DNA from: Clostridiales bacterium
GTDB taxonomy: Bacteria; Bacillota; Clostridia; Saccharofermentanales; Saccharofermentanaceae
Reading direction: 5' to 3'
DNA length: 64,000 bases
Assembly: GCA_017551625.1 (NCBI GenBank)
Contig: JAFZLF010000057.1
Coordinates: forward strand, 1-64,000
This document shows, one piece after another, positions 9,173 through 17,747 of the stretch (within the stretch, counting starts at the first letter, position 1; every line of letters begins with the position of its first letter). Under the pieces are notes generated by a model. That model was not told the origin of the DNA and searched no databases. It saw only the letters and a list, made by a program, of their open reading frames with translations. Both the position numbers and the translations under genes were made by a program.

Positions 9173-9622
9173 TTAGACCTCGTCCCATTCGTAGATTACT
9201 TCAAACGAAAGGTTGCTATCACTATTAGTTCTAAGTCTGATACATTGCCCAAATCCCCCATTACTGTTATCAAGATAATAGTTGTACCCAAACGTAGAGG
9301 GTTGCGAAAAAGCAATGTTACTATTCCCTATAGGCCAAGCATCTGAGATCGGAGATGTTGAGGAAGGAAAGGCATAGAACCTGACATAAACATAATATGA
9401 TGATGGAATACACCCGGCAGGATAATATACAAACTTAACATAAGTCATCGCTAGATGCATCTGAATGTAATTCGAATTTGTCGGGATTATGCTTTCAGAG
9501 GAAAACGCACTCGCTCCCGCTCCGACATGTATATCGCTGGTAATGGCATTCACCGAAATAGAAAGATTGCAAAGAATACACACCACAACCAACATCGACA
9601 ACAATCGCCTCATTCTTTTCAT
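9173..9622 (-). CDS. Small secreted protein, paralogue 3
   Basis: A third member of the family: signal peptide ending SVNA, then YYPAGCIPSSYYVYVRFY and SNLSFEVIYEW near the C-terminus. The ATG at 9622 is preferred over one 27 bases upstream because AGGGAG lies 11 bases before it. Unlike paralogues 1 and 2 it is not followed by a lipoprotein gene. It lies 46 bases downstream of the secreted protein at 9669-10250 and probably belongs to the regulator-led operon starting at 11289. Confidence 0.75.
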   Translation of the reverse strand: MKRMRRLLSMLVVVCILCNLSISVNAITSDIHVGAGASAFSSESIIPTNSNYIQMHLAMTYVKFVYYPAGCIPSSYYVYVRFYAFPSSTSPISDAWPIGNSNIAFSQPSTFGYNYYLDNSNGGFGQCIRLRTNSDSNLSFEVIYEWDEV

Positions 9623-9668
9623 GTTTATTCTTTCTCCCTCTTGCCACAATGAATATAGTTCCTACAAA

Positions 9669-10250
9669 TTAATACGTTCCCAAATTACCGTGGTTATCGC
9701 ACGTAAGCGTAAGCGAATAGCTTTTGGTTTGGAAAAGATACGTAGCAGTTCCGCTGATTCTGGCATATGCAACAGTTGCAGAATTATTCCCGGTACTGAT
9801 TGTTGGAGAACTTGACCACATGGACATTAGGGGCTTGCTGAACGATCCATTTGCAGAAGTACATGCACACCACGAATACTCAAATTGAAAAGTTCCCTCT
9901 ACTCGAATGGTAAAAATCCTATTTCCATCGTCGTCGTAATAATTCTTCTCCACTTCTGCTGTTTCACTTTGAGGACTCCGTTCTTTCTCTCGTATTGTAG
10001 TCGTACATACGAAGTCCCCTTCATAATCTATATTTATAGAAAATAAAACAACATCACTTTCATCGTATGAATATTGTTGATTGCAATAATCTTCCAGCAC
10101 CTTCTCAAAATCTTCCTGAGAACTGACCAGATGCGATTCACAATACTCAAGCAAACTAAACTCATCATTCGACGCCTTTATATACTGAAAAGGAACAAGT
10201 AACAATACCGCAATCAATAAAACACTTATCATCGTCTTACATTTTTCCAT
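9669..10250 (-). CDS. Secreted protein of unknown function
   Basis: 193 residues: signal peptide (residues 1-26), an acidic helical segment with SSQEDFEKVLEDYCNQQY, then a beta-rich serine/threonine domain with WCACTSANGSF and a C-terminal TLTCDNHGNLG. The C-terminal half recalls the small secreted family in composition but lacks its IPSSYY motif. It is 14 bases downstream of the second XRE gene, so it is probably under the same control. No function can be assigned. Confidence 0.7.
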   Translation of the reverse strand: MEKCKTMISVLLIAVLLLVPFQYIKASNDEFSLLEYCESHLVSSQEDFEKVLEDYCNQQYSYDESDVVLFSINIDYEGDFVCTTTIREKERSPQSETAEVEKNYYDDDGNRIFTIRVEGTFQFEYSWCACTSANGSFSKPLMSMWSSSPTISTGNNSATVAYARISGTATYLFQTKSYSLTLTCDNHGNLGTY

Positions 10251-10264
10251 TTTAATTCCTCCAA

Positions 10265-10807
10265 TTAACTATCAGGTGTTACAAAATGTGCAGCACCTGT
10301 CCCATTCACAATAGGCTCTCCATTTTTTGCAACAAGATGTGCCGACCCTTCTGCTCCACCACCTGGGCCGATTAGATTTCTTCTTATCGACAATCCTGCA
10401 AACAGAAGTATCAGAAAAACAATTCCCAAAACAAGTATTCTCTTGTTTATCTTTTTTGCCAATCTTATCTGCTCAATTTTGTCCATTCTACTCTTTTGAG
10501 CTTCAGATAGATCGATATTCATTTCTGCCATATTATCAGACAGCGAATTGATGTCATGTGCAATTGTTGTCATAATATCCCTGTTTTTAGAGAATCCTGT
10601 TTTCCTCTCAGGATCTTCAGTTTTTAGTTTCTCTGGCGAGACTTGAATGATTTCCGCTATACGCACAAGCATAGTCTCATCCGGAATATTGTTACCACAT
10701 TCCCAGCGAGATATCTGACGCCTATCGACACCAAGGGTCCTTGCAAGTTTATCCTGACTGATTCCGGCTATTTGTCGATACTTGCGAATTTGTTTGCCAA
10801 TAATGAT
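10265..10807 (-). CDS. XRE-family regulator with C-terminal transmembrane segment, non-standard start codon
   Basis: The N-terminal helix-turn-helix (IRKYRQIAGISQDKLARTLG then DRRQISRWECG) is typical of XRE/Cro regulators. A linker and one membrane segment (residues ~125-145) follow, then a short tail containing two AHLV/AHFV segments. The helix-turn-helix is only complete if translation begins at ATC (10805-10807) or one of the two following ATT codons. An AGGAGGGAGG ribosome site lies immediately upstream and no ATG, GTG or TTG is in frame there; the first in-frame ATG (10672) would delete the DNA-binding domain. The gene follows the 11289 gene by 14 bases. Confidence 0.7.
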   Translation of the reverse strand: MIIGKQIRKYRQIAGISQDKLARTLGVDRRQISRWECGNNIPDETMLVRIAEIIQVSPEKLKTEDPERKTGFSKNRDIMTTIAHDINSLSDNMAEMNIDLSEAQKSRMDKIEQIRLAKKINKRILVLGIVFLILLFAGLSIRRNLIGPGGGAEGSAHLVAKNGEPIVNGTGAAHFVTPDS

Positions 10808-10821
10808 ATCCTCCCTCCTTC

Positions 10822-11289
10822 CTATCTGCCTTCAATGTACTCGAAGGAATTGTAGTATCCGTCCACATAAAATAACACAAGTATAATGATGGCGATGATC
10901 GCCAACACGAGAATTATTATCACTCTGTTCCTGTGTAGTCTTTTTAGTTCAATATCCAATTCCTCATCCTGTCCCAAAAGCTGAACTCGTCTGTTTTCCT
11001 GCACTTCAGAAGAAAAACGTGATATGCCTTTCACTATCTCCTGGAGTCTTTTACCACTTTCCTCGTCGCGCTGTATTACTTGTTCAGGTGTTAACGGAAG
11101 AAGTTCATCCTCCTCCGACAATCCGAATATTCCTCTCAACATCTTTATCTCTTTGGAAGAAGGTACCAGATAGTCCTCTTCCCATTTTGCGACAACGCTT
11201 GGAGATGTATATGTTTTATCAGCCAGTTCTTTCTTTGATAATCCAGCTTCAATTCTAAAACGGCGAATAGTCTCTCCTAAGGTCTCCAT
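10822..11289 (-). CDS. XRE-family regulator with C-terminal transmembrane segment
   Basis: 155 residues. The N-terminal helix-turn-helix (IRRFRIEAGLSKKELADKTY, then SPSVVAKWEED) is followed by a charged linker and a membrane helix (IIILVLAIIAIIILVLFYV, residues ~124-143). It has the same layout as the next gene, so the two may form a membrane-tethered regulator pair for the secreted-protein operons. First gene of the unit 11289-9173. The 19-bp element at 11438-11456 lies upstream. Confidence 0.8.
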   Translation of the reverse strand: METLGETIRRFRIEAGLSKKELADKTYTSPSVVAKWEEDYLVPSSKEIKMLRGIFGLSEEDELLPLTPEQVIQRDEESGKRLQEIVKGISRFSSEVQENRRVQLLGQDEELDIELKRLHRNRVIIILVLAIIAIIILVLFYVDGYYNSFEYIEGR

Positions 11290-11654
11290 TTTTACTCCAT
11301 CATAGTTTCGTTATACCTTCGAACACAATTTTCTACACAGATTGATACAAATCCACATTCTTTTTAACAGAATTGCTCCATAATCTCAAGGACAACATCC
11401 ACGCGCAAAAAACGATTATTTCGATCGTTTTGCACAATGCTTGAAAACAGGGCATTACCGCCCATCTGAATATGTTGAGACTTTTCTTTGTCGTCACGAT
11501 CTATGAAACTCAACCATAACAATACACACCAACTGTAGTATTTCGAGATTTCAGTGCAGATAAATTTGTATTAAAAAAAACGTAGTTTTTGAAGAGTGAT
11601 TTCTAGGTTGTTTTTTACCTATTTCTGTTATTCTTGATATAGGAGGCGATAATT
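11290..11654. promoter_or_regulatory. Divergent control region between XRE operon and Phd antitoxin
   Basis: No gene. It holds the second copy of the 19-bp element (11438-11456), identical to 4901-4919. A TATAAC hexamer on the minus strand about 30 bases before the XRE start is a possible -10 without a good -35. The right part is AT-rich and leads to AGGAGGCGA at 11640-11648, the ribosome site of the antitoxin gene. Confidence 0.5.
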
Positions 11655-11942
11655 ATGACCATTGATGCAAATGCAATCGTGACAGCAACAGAAGCAAATC
11701 AGAACTTTTCCAGAGTGGCAAAGATAGCCGAAAAGAAAGGTCATGTTGTTGTGTTCAAGAATAATCGTCCAAAATATCTGCTGATTGACCTGGATACAGA
11801 ACCGCAGATCGATATGACTGAAGATGAAAGAATTGAGTTTGTTGCCGCACGCATTCTTCGTGAACACAAAGCAGCATTTGAGGAGCTTGCAAAGCAGAAA
11901 AACTCTCCTCCGACGAGTCCATACGCTAAGGCTCCCGACTGA
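11655..11942 (+). CDS. Phd/YefM-type antitoxin, orphan
   Basis: 95 residues. The N-terminal MTIDANAIVTATEANQNFSR is the DNA-binding fold of Phd/YefM antitoxins, followed by VVVFKNNRPKYLLID and an acidic C-terminal tail that would normally wrap the toxin. Strong AGGAGG ribosome site. No Doc, YoeB or ParE toxin follows: the next 200 bases hold repeats and a terminator. It may be a solitary antitoxin, a regulator, or the remnant of a pair. Confidence 0.85.
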   Translation: MTIDANAIVTATEANQNFSRVAKIAEKKGHVVVFKNNRPKYLLIDLDTEPQIDMTEDERIEFVAARILREHKAAFEELAKQKNSPPTSPYAKAPD

Positions 11943-11963
11943 TCGTGTCAGCGAACTAAGGGT

Positions 11964-12049
11964 ACAAAAACTCCTCACGCTCTATAACGTAACGAAAAAA
12001 GAAAAGGATCTCCGAGCGACGAGTTATCCGCAAGGATGAGAAAGATCGA
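11964..12049 (+). repeat. Dispersed ~84-bp repeat, copy 2
   Basis: Matches 780-863. Contains TAACGAAAAAAGAAAAGG, the 16-mer GATCTCCGAGCGACGA, then GTTATCC-GCAA-GGATGAG, which can fold as a short hairpin. It lies next to terminator family member B. Confidence 0.7.
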
Positions 12050-12071
12050 GACTGCCATCATGTAGATACAT

Positions 12072-12159
12072 AATAGGAAAAGAAAAACTCTCCGCCGACG
12101 AGTTATTTCGCGAATGCGAAATACTGTCTGAGTCGGAGAGAGTTATTTCTTTTCCTATT
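12072..12159. terminator. Long bidirectional hairpin terminator, shared-loop family member B
   Basis: Arms AATAGGAAAAGAAA / TTTCTTTTCCTATT and CTCTCCG / CGGAGAG flank CCGAC, GAGT, a perfect TATTTCGC-GAAT-GCGAAATA hairpin, CTGTCTGA and GTCGG. It sits between the convergent antitoxin and fusion genes, with T-runs on both sides. Loop positions GAGT and TGTYTGA are the same as in members A and C. Confidence 0.8.
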
Positions 12160-12170
12160 GTTGTTTTAGA

Positions 12171-14783
12171 TTAGGCCGTCTCGATCTTCGAAGCCTTCTC
12201 GAGTCCCAGCATCTTCACCGCATCTTCTCTCATCTTGAATTTCAGGATCTTTCCTGCCGCGTTCATCGGGAATGAATCGACGAAAGCAACATAGCGCGGT
12301 GTTTTGTGCTTGGCCATGTGGTCTTTCACGTACTTCTTGACATCATCCTCGGTCAGTGTGGAGCCTTCCTTCTTGATAATGCAGGCCATGATCTCTTCAC
12401 CGTACTGCTCGTCCGGAACACCGATGACCTGTACGTCGGAAACATCAGGGTGTGTATAGATGAACTCTTCGATCTCCTTCGGGTAGATGTTCTCACCACC
12501 ACGGATGATCATGTCCTTGATACGGCCGGTGATCTTGTAGTAGCCTTCCGGAGTTCTTCTGGCGAGGTCACCGGTATGCAGCCAGCCGTCCTCATCGATC
12601 GCGGCCTTCGTGGCTTCAGGCATCTTGTAGTAGCCCTTCATGATGTTATATCCACGAGCGCAGAACTCACCGTCTACGTTATCCGGCAGGACTTCATTTG
12701 TCGCCGGATCTACGATGCGGCACTCGACACCCGGAAGTTCCTTACCAACAGTCTGGACACGAACTTCGATGGAGTCATCGACACGGCTCTGGGTGCATCC
12801 CGGAGCAGCCTCCGTCTGACCGTAAACGATCGTGATCTCTTTCATGTTCATCTTATTTACCACGTCTTCCATGACCGGGATCGGGCACGGAGAACCGGCC
12901 ATGATACCTGTTCTCATATAAGAGAAGTCGGTCTGCGCAAAGTCAGGATTCTCAAGAAGTGCGATAAACATTGTCGGAACACCGTGCATCGCGGTAACAC
13001 GACGGGCCGTAATGGACGCAAGTACTTTTCGCGGAGAGAAGTAATCGAGCGGAACCATCGTCACGCCGTGGGTCACGGAAGCGGTCATCGCGAGAACCAT
13101 ACCGAAGCAGTGGAACATCGGAACCTGGATCAGGAGACGGTCCTCGGTGGACAGGTTCATGCAGTCACCGATGCATTTACCGTTGTTGAGAACATTTCTG
13201 TGTGTGAGCATGACACCCTTCGGGAAGCCTGTCGTACCGGAAGTGTACTGCATGTTGCAGACTTCGTCCGGCTGTGTCGCGTCGATCATGGCACGAAGTG
13301 CTTCATCACTGACCTTGCTGTCAGCAGCCGCAAACTCGTCGTCCCAGAAGAAGCATCCGTCGTAACGGGAGTCGATCGTGATGACGTTCTTTAAGTACGG
13401 CAGTCTCTCGGAGACCATCTCGCCCGGCTTGGATTTACTAAGTTCAGGGCAGATCTCGTTGACGATATCGACGTAGTTGATGTCCTTATAGCCGTCCATC
13501 ATGACGAGCGTATCGGAATCGGACTGACGGAGCAGGTACTCGATCTCGTGGATCTTATAAGCAGTATTAACTGTAACCAGGACAGCACCGATACGGACGC
13601 AGGCCCAGAATGTCAAGAACCACTGCGGACGGTTCGTGGCCCAGAGCGCGACGTGGGAATCTTTCTTGACACCCATGGCCATGAGCATCTTCGATACGCG
13701 GTCGACGTCATCTCGAAATTCGCTGTATGTTCTGGTGTAATCACGCATGGTGTAGGCAAATGCGGTCTGATCCGGGAATTCGGTTGCGACCTTGTCGAGC
13801 ATCTGACCGAAAGTCATCTCCACAAGAACGTCCTTCTCGAACATTCTCTGGCCCTTGCCTTTTTCGACGTACTTGATATTGGAAGGAACGACCTCGATCG
13901 GTGCCTCCGGACGGACCTGCGCCTTCGTCTCTTTCTTAGAAGGCTCGATGACCTTCTTCGTGCCCTTGGTCTTTTCCCAGGTTCTTACGAAGTTGATGAA
14001 CTGCGGGAATACGATCGCGGCGCTCTCGATCTCTCTTGCCCATCTCTTGACCCACTCGAGGGATACGAATCCGTCGTAGCCGTTCTTATCGAGAAGCTCG
14101 AAGAGTTCTTCCAGCGGAAGATCACCGTGACCCGGCAGGCGGTAAGCCACCGTTCCGTCTTCTTCCTTGATGGAATCCTTGACGTGGATATAGCAGACAT
14201 ACTCACCGACATTTGCCCATGTGGTCTCGACGGACTCGCCGAAATAGCGGAACGGGTGATGTACGTCCCACAGTACTTTTACATAAGGAGAATCAACGGC
14301 CTCGATGAGCTTTCTGAGGCGTGCGGTATCTGCATAGACGCCGTTTGTCTCGACGAGGAGTGTGACATTCTTGCCTTCGCAGAGCGGAGCCAGATCTTTA
14401 AGGATCGCGATGATCTTCTCGTCATCGACTTCACCTTCCGGTGCCGGATGGGCGTCAGCGAGGATACGGACATAGGAAGCGCCGCACTTATTGGCGAGCG
14501 CGACATATTCACCGATCTCAGTCGGCGCGATCTTGGCGCCGTCTTCGTAAGCGAGAACACAGTTAGAGGAGAAGCATGGAATCTCCAAACCGAGCTTTCT
14601 AAGGTTTTCCATGGTACGGTCCACTTCCGACGGAAGGAAGGGCTTGGCGTGGGATGCGGTGATCTCTTCACCCAGTCCACGGATCTCGATACCTGCGTAG
14701 CCAAGGTCATGGGCCATCGGATAGATGTCCTTCCAGGACCACTCGGGGCATGCCAGTGTGGAAAATGCCAGTTTCATAGCCAT
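12171..14783 (-). CDS. Fusion: xylose-isomerase-like TIM barrel + AMP-dependent acyl-CoA synthetase
   Basis: 870 residues. Residues 1-275 are a sugar-phosphate isomerase/epimerase-like TIM barrel (MKLAFSTLACPEW, VETNGVYADT, VLWDVHHPFRYFG, YIHVKDSI, HGDLPLEELF). After a Lys/Pro-rich linker, residues ~310-865 are an acyl-activating enzyme: P-loop-like YTSGTTGFPKGVMLTHRN, AMP-site YGQTEAAPG, hinge GWLHTGDLARR, C-terminal lysine in AAGKILKFK. The synthetase half should load a carboxylic acid onto CoA via an adenylate. The barrel's substrate is unknown. The ATG at 14783 follows GGAGGT. The fusion is uninterrupted. The fatty or aryl acid substrate cannot be read from sequence. Confidence 0.88.
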   Translation of the reverse strand: MAMKLAFSTLACPEWSWKDIYPMAHDLGYAGIEIRGLGEEITASHAKPFLPSEVDRTMENLRKLGLEIPCFSSNCVLAYEDGAKIAPTEIGEYVALANKCGASYVRILADAHPAPEGEVDDEKIIAILKDLAPLCEGKNVTLLVETNGVYADTARLRKLIEAVDSPYVKVLWDVHHPFRYFGESVETTWANVGEYVCYIHVKDSIKEEDGTVAYRLPGHGDLPLEELFELLDKNGYDGFVSLEWVKRWAREIESAAIVFPQFINFVRTWEKTKGTKKVIEPSKKETKAQVRPEAPIEVVPSNIKYVEKGKGQRMFEKDVLVEMTFGQMLDKVATEFPDQTAFAYTMRDYTRTYSEFRDDVDRVSKMLMAMGVKKDSHVALWATNRPQWFLTFWACVRIGAVLVTVNTAYKIHEIEYLLRQSDSDTLVMMDGYKDINYVDIVNEICPELSKSKPGEMVSERLPYLKNVITIDSRYDGCFFWDDEFAAADSKVSDEALRAMIDATQPDEVCNMQYTSGTTGFPKGVMLTHRNVLNNGKCIGDCMNLSTEDRLLIQVPMFHCFGMVLAMTASVTHGVTMVPLDYFSPRKVLASITARRVTAMHGVPTMFIALLENPDFAQTDFSYMRTGIMAGSPCPIPVMEDVVNKMNMKEITIVYGQTEAAPGCTQSRVDDSIEVRVQTVGKELPGVECRIVDPATNEVLPDNVDGEFCARGYNIMKGYYKMPEATKAAIDEDGWLHTGDLARRTPEGYYKITGRIKDMIIRGGENIYPKEIEEFIYTHPDVSDVQVIGVPDEQYGEEIMACIIKKEGSTLTEDDVKKYVKDHMAKHKTPRYVAFVDSFPMNAAGKILKFKMREDAVKMLGLEKASKIETA

Positions 14784-15008
14784 TTCGAAAACCTCCGGTT
14801 TATCACCTCAGCCCGTCCTCTTTCGAGAAAAAACCTCTTTCGATAGAGAACCTGTGCTTGATAACAGGCACAGGCAGGATAAGGCAATTCTTAAGATGGC
14901 ATAAGCATACACCGAAAGAACAGGAAAAGAAACGGGCAAACAGTGCTTTTGCCGAAAGAAGGCAAAAAAGCGGAAGAAAAAGCAAACTACTATGACTTTG
15001 GCGGTGGC
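14784..15008. other. Intergenic stretch with one AAAAGCACT motif
   Basis: 225 bases between co-directional genes. Contains AGTGCTTTT (14942-14950) within GGCAAACAGTGCTTTTGCC, which can form a small hairpin and may end transcription of the GGDEF-EAL gene. No gene seen. Confidence 0.45.
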
Positions 15009-16874
15009 TCAGGCGTCTTTCTTCGCGAAAAGCTGACCGACTTCGCTCTCGATGACCGGGCGGCCCCAGATGTTGCCCTGTACGAAATCGCACTGGTACT
15101 TCGTCAGGATATCGAGCTGTCTTCTGTCATCCACACCTTCTGCGACGACCCGGATCTTCATCTGATGCACGAGGCCGATGATAGAGCCGACCATGAGGCG
15201 CTGGGCGTTCTTCATAGGAAGCTCGTCGACGAAGGACTTATCGATCTTCAGAACGTTGATCGGGAGCTGCTGGAGATAATTGAGGGACGAATAGCCGGTG
15301 CCGAAGTCGTCGAGTGCGACGGAGATGCCGAGCTCGGAGATCTCCTTTAAGACCTTCACGGCGTAGTCGACGTTCGATACCATGATGGACTCGGTCACTT
15401 CAAACTCGAGGTTCTTCGGGTCGATGCCGGTCTTCTTGATGATGCGCTTGACGGACTGTACGAACATCGGGGACATGAGCTGTACAGCGGAGATATTGAC
15501 GGACATGACGCCGTCCCAGCCATACTCTTCCTTGATGCGGAGCAGCGTCTCGCAGGCGGTCTCGAGTACCCACTCACCAAGCGGTACGATAAATCCGACA
15601 GACTCCGCGACCGGGATAAATTCTCCCGGGCTGACCTCGCCGAACTTCTCGGAGTTCCAGCGGCAGAGCGCCTCAAATCCACGGAGTTTTCTTTCTTTCA
15701 TGTCATACTGCGGCTGGAAGCACAGGTACAGCTCGTCGTTCTTGATCGCGCTCAGGAGACGGCTCTCGTACTTCATCTTCCGCATGATGTCGTCCTTCAT
15801 CTCCTTCTTATAGAACTGCACCATGTTGCGGCCATATTCCTTTGCCTTATACATAGCGGTCTCGGCACACTTGACCATCTCGGCCGAAGTAGTCGCATCC
15901 TGCGGGAAGAAAGAAACACCGAAGCTCGCGGTGACCTTGTACTCGGAATCCTCAATGGTAAACGGATGGGAGAAGGAATCACGGAGCATCTCGACGTAAT
16001 TGAGCATATCCTCGTCGGAGAACTGGCGCTGTACGACGATGGCAAATTCATCTCCGCCCCAGCGGCCGATCATATCCTCGGAGTCGATCGTGGAAGTGAG
16101 ACGGTTCGCGACGGCCTGCAGGATGTTGTCGCCGAGCTTATGACCCATCGAGTCATTGATGACCTTGAAGTTATCAAGATCCACATAGATGAGCGCGAAC
16201 GGCATCTTCTTATGGGACAGCAGGCTGATGAGAAGGTCCATACGGTCGATCACCTTCACGCGGTTCGGAAGTCCGGTGACGGTATCGAAGTGGTTCATCT
16301 GATAGAGGCGCTCTTCGTTATCCTTCATGGCACGGTTGTACTCGGAAAGGAGGGTATTCTGGCGCTTCGTCTCTTCTTCTCTGATCTTGAGGTCGTTGTT
16401 CGCCTGCTCGAGTTCTTCGGTCTTACTGGCTACGCGCTCGATCTCGATCGCCACCCGGCGGTTATAGGCCAGGATGATCGCCACGATCACGAGGCCCAGA
16501 GCCGTGGTCGCCAGACCATTGACAGCGTAGTTGTCCTGAAAACGGAAGAGAACGAATACTGTCGCAGCAAGCTGGATCACCGTCATGACCAGTACGGCAT
16601 AGAAGCCCTTGGTGTTAAGAGACTGGACGATGAGCACCGACAGGAGAAGCTGTATGATCGTGAACACGCCTCTGACAGGCATGAGGAATTCAAACTCAGG
16701 AACCGTGGCCACCAGGGGATTAAGAACAGCGAAGAAGCCAAACGCCAGGACGAACAGTATTATCTTTAATGCTGCGAAGCGCTGTCCGACTTCAGGATGG
16801 AGATTAGAATCTACGAATCTCTCTGCAAATGATACTTCCTTCTTTGCTACCTTGTTCTCACTATCCTGTTCCAT
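15009..16874 (-). CDS. Membrane-bound GGDEF-EAL protein (cyclic-di-GMP turnover)
   Basis: 621 residues. Five or six membrane segments fill residues ~30-150, followed by a coiled coil (~160-190). Then comes a GGDEF domain with intact RWGGDEF and an EAL domain with FEALCRW, EVTES, DDFGTGYSSL, KIDKSFV and EGVDD. Both active sites look complete, so it could make or break cyclic di-GMP. The inhibitory I-site arginine is absent: the expected RxxD five residues before GGDEF reads DSED. Stand-alone gene with its own AGGGG ribosome site; the membrane region probably senses a signal. Confidence 0.92.
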   Translation of the reverse strand: MEQDSENKVAKKEVSFAERFVDSNLHPEVGQRFAALKIILFVLAFGFFAVLNPLVATVPEFEFLMPVRGVFTIIQLLLSVLIVQSLNTKGFYAVLVMTVIQLAATVFVLFRFQDNYAVNGLATTALGLVIVAIILAYNRRVAIEIERVASKTEELEQANNDLKIREEETKRQNTLLSEYNRAMKDNEERLYQMNHFDTVTGLPNRVKVIDRMDLLISLLSHKKMPFALIYVDLDNFKVINDSMGHKLGDNILQAVANRLTSTIDSEDMIGRWGGDEFAIVVQRQFSDEDMLNYVEMLRDSFSHPFTIEDSEYKVTASFGVSFFPQDATTSAEMVKCAETAMYKAKEYGRNMVQFYKKEMKDDIMRKMKYESRLLSAIKNDELYLCFQPQYDMKERKLRGFEALCRWNSEKFGEVSPGEFIPVAESVGFIVPLGEWVLETACETLLRIKEEYGWDGVMSVNISAVQLMSPMFVQSVKRIIKKTGIDPKNLEFEVTESIMVSNVDYAVKVLKEISELGISVALDDFGTGYSSLNYLQQLPINVLKIDKSFVDELPMKNAQRLMVGSIIGLVHQMKIRVVAEGVDDRRQLDILTKYQCDFVQGNIWGRPVIESEVGQLFAKKDA

Positions 16875-17033
16875 ACTACGCCCCTTTTAACCACCCAAGA
16901 GTAATCACGAATACTATTATGCACGATTTTTCGCGATATTGCACGGCTTTTGTGCGAAAAACCCTGACTAGATGTTATAATTTTTTCCGTGCATAGTAAA
17001 TGCAAAGAATTTGATATTTGGGAGAAGGCACGG

Positions 17034-17681
17034 ATGTTTCTACCTAAAGCAGCGATATTTGATCTGGACGGGACGCTTCTCGACTCGATGTGGGTGTGGA
17101 AGAAGATCGATGCGGAGTTTCTCGAGAGGCGCGGTCACCGGGTCACGCAGGACTATACGGATGCCATCAAGGCGATGGGCTGGGAGGAAGGCGCCCGTTA
17201 CACGATCGAGCGCTATGGTCTCTCCGAGACGACGCAGCAGGTCATCGATGCCTGGTTTGATATGTCCGAGGAGTATTACCGCTCCCATATTCCCATGAAG
17301 CCCGGGGCAAAGGAGTACCTCTCCTTCCTGCACGAGCACGGCGTGCCCATGGCGATCGCCACCTCGATGGAGCCGCAGAAGAATATCGATGTCGTCATCC
17401 GCGCGAACGGTCTTTCTGATTATTTTCAAAATGTCACGATGAACTCCGAGGTCACTCGCGGGAAAGGCTTCCCGGACATCTATCTTCTCGCCGCTTCCCG
17501 TATGGGCGTAGAGCCCTCCGACTGCGCCGTCTTCGAGGACATCCTCGCTGCCATCCGCGGCGCCGGGAGCGGGGGCTTTCAGACAGTGGGAATCTACGAT
17601 GACATCTCCGAGGGCGAGTGGCCGGTCATCCAAAAAGAAGCAACTCTCGCCGTTCGTTCCTGGCGGGAGTTGCTGGAGTGA
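17034..17681 (+). CDS. HAD-superfamily hydrolase, beta-phosphoglucomutase-like
   Basis: A HAD phosphatase or phosphomutase with motif I FDLDGTLLDSMW (nucleophile and acid Asp), motif II ATSMEP, motif III lysine in TRGKGFPD and motif IV VFEDILAAIRGA. The helical cap between motif I and II is the C1 type of beta-phosphoglucomutase relatives. The ATG at 17034 is preferred over one 45 bases upstream because GGGAGAAGG lies just before it. Substrate unknown; sugar phosphates are usual for the family. A TATAAT at about 16975 may be its -10. Confidence 0.85.
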   Translation: MFLPKAAIFDLDGTLLDSMWVWKKIDAEFLERRGHRVTQDYTDAIKAMGWEEGARYTIERYGLSETTQQVIDAWFDMSEEYYRSHIPMKPGAKEYLSFLHEHGVPMAIATSMEPQKNIDVVIRANGLSDYFQNVTMNSEVTRGKGFPDIYLLAASRMGVEPSDCAVFEDILAAIRGAGSGGFQTVGIYDDISEGEWPVIQKEATLAVRSWRELLE

Positions 17682-17747
17682 TCTTTCAGAGATATGCTTC
17701 ATCCTGAGATGCAGCGCTTTTCGTGCATATAAAGAGAACCTGAATTG

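Noticed and set aside
13548-14846. 432-codon open frame on the plus strand
   Set aside because: Antisense to the isomerase/acyl-CoA synthetase gene, which has clear motifs along its full length.
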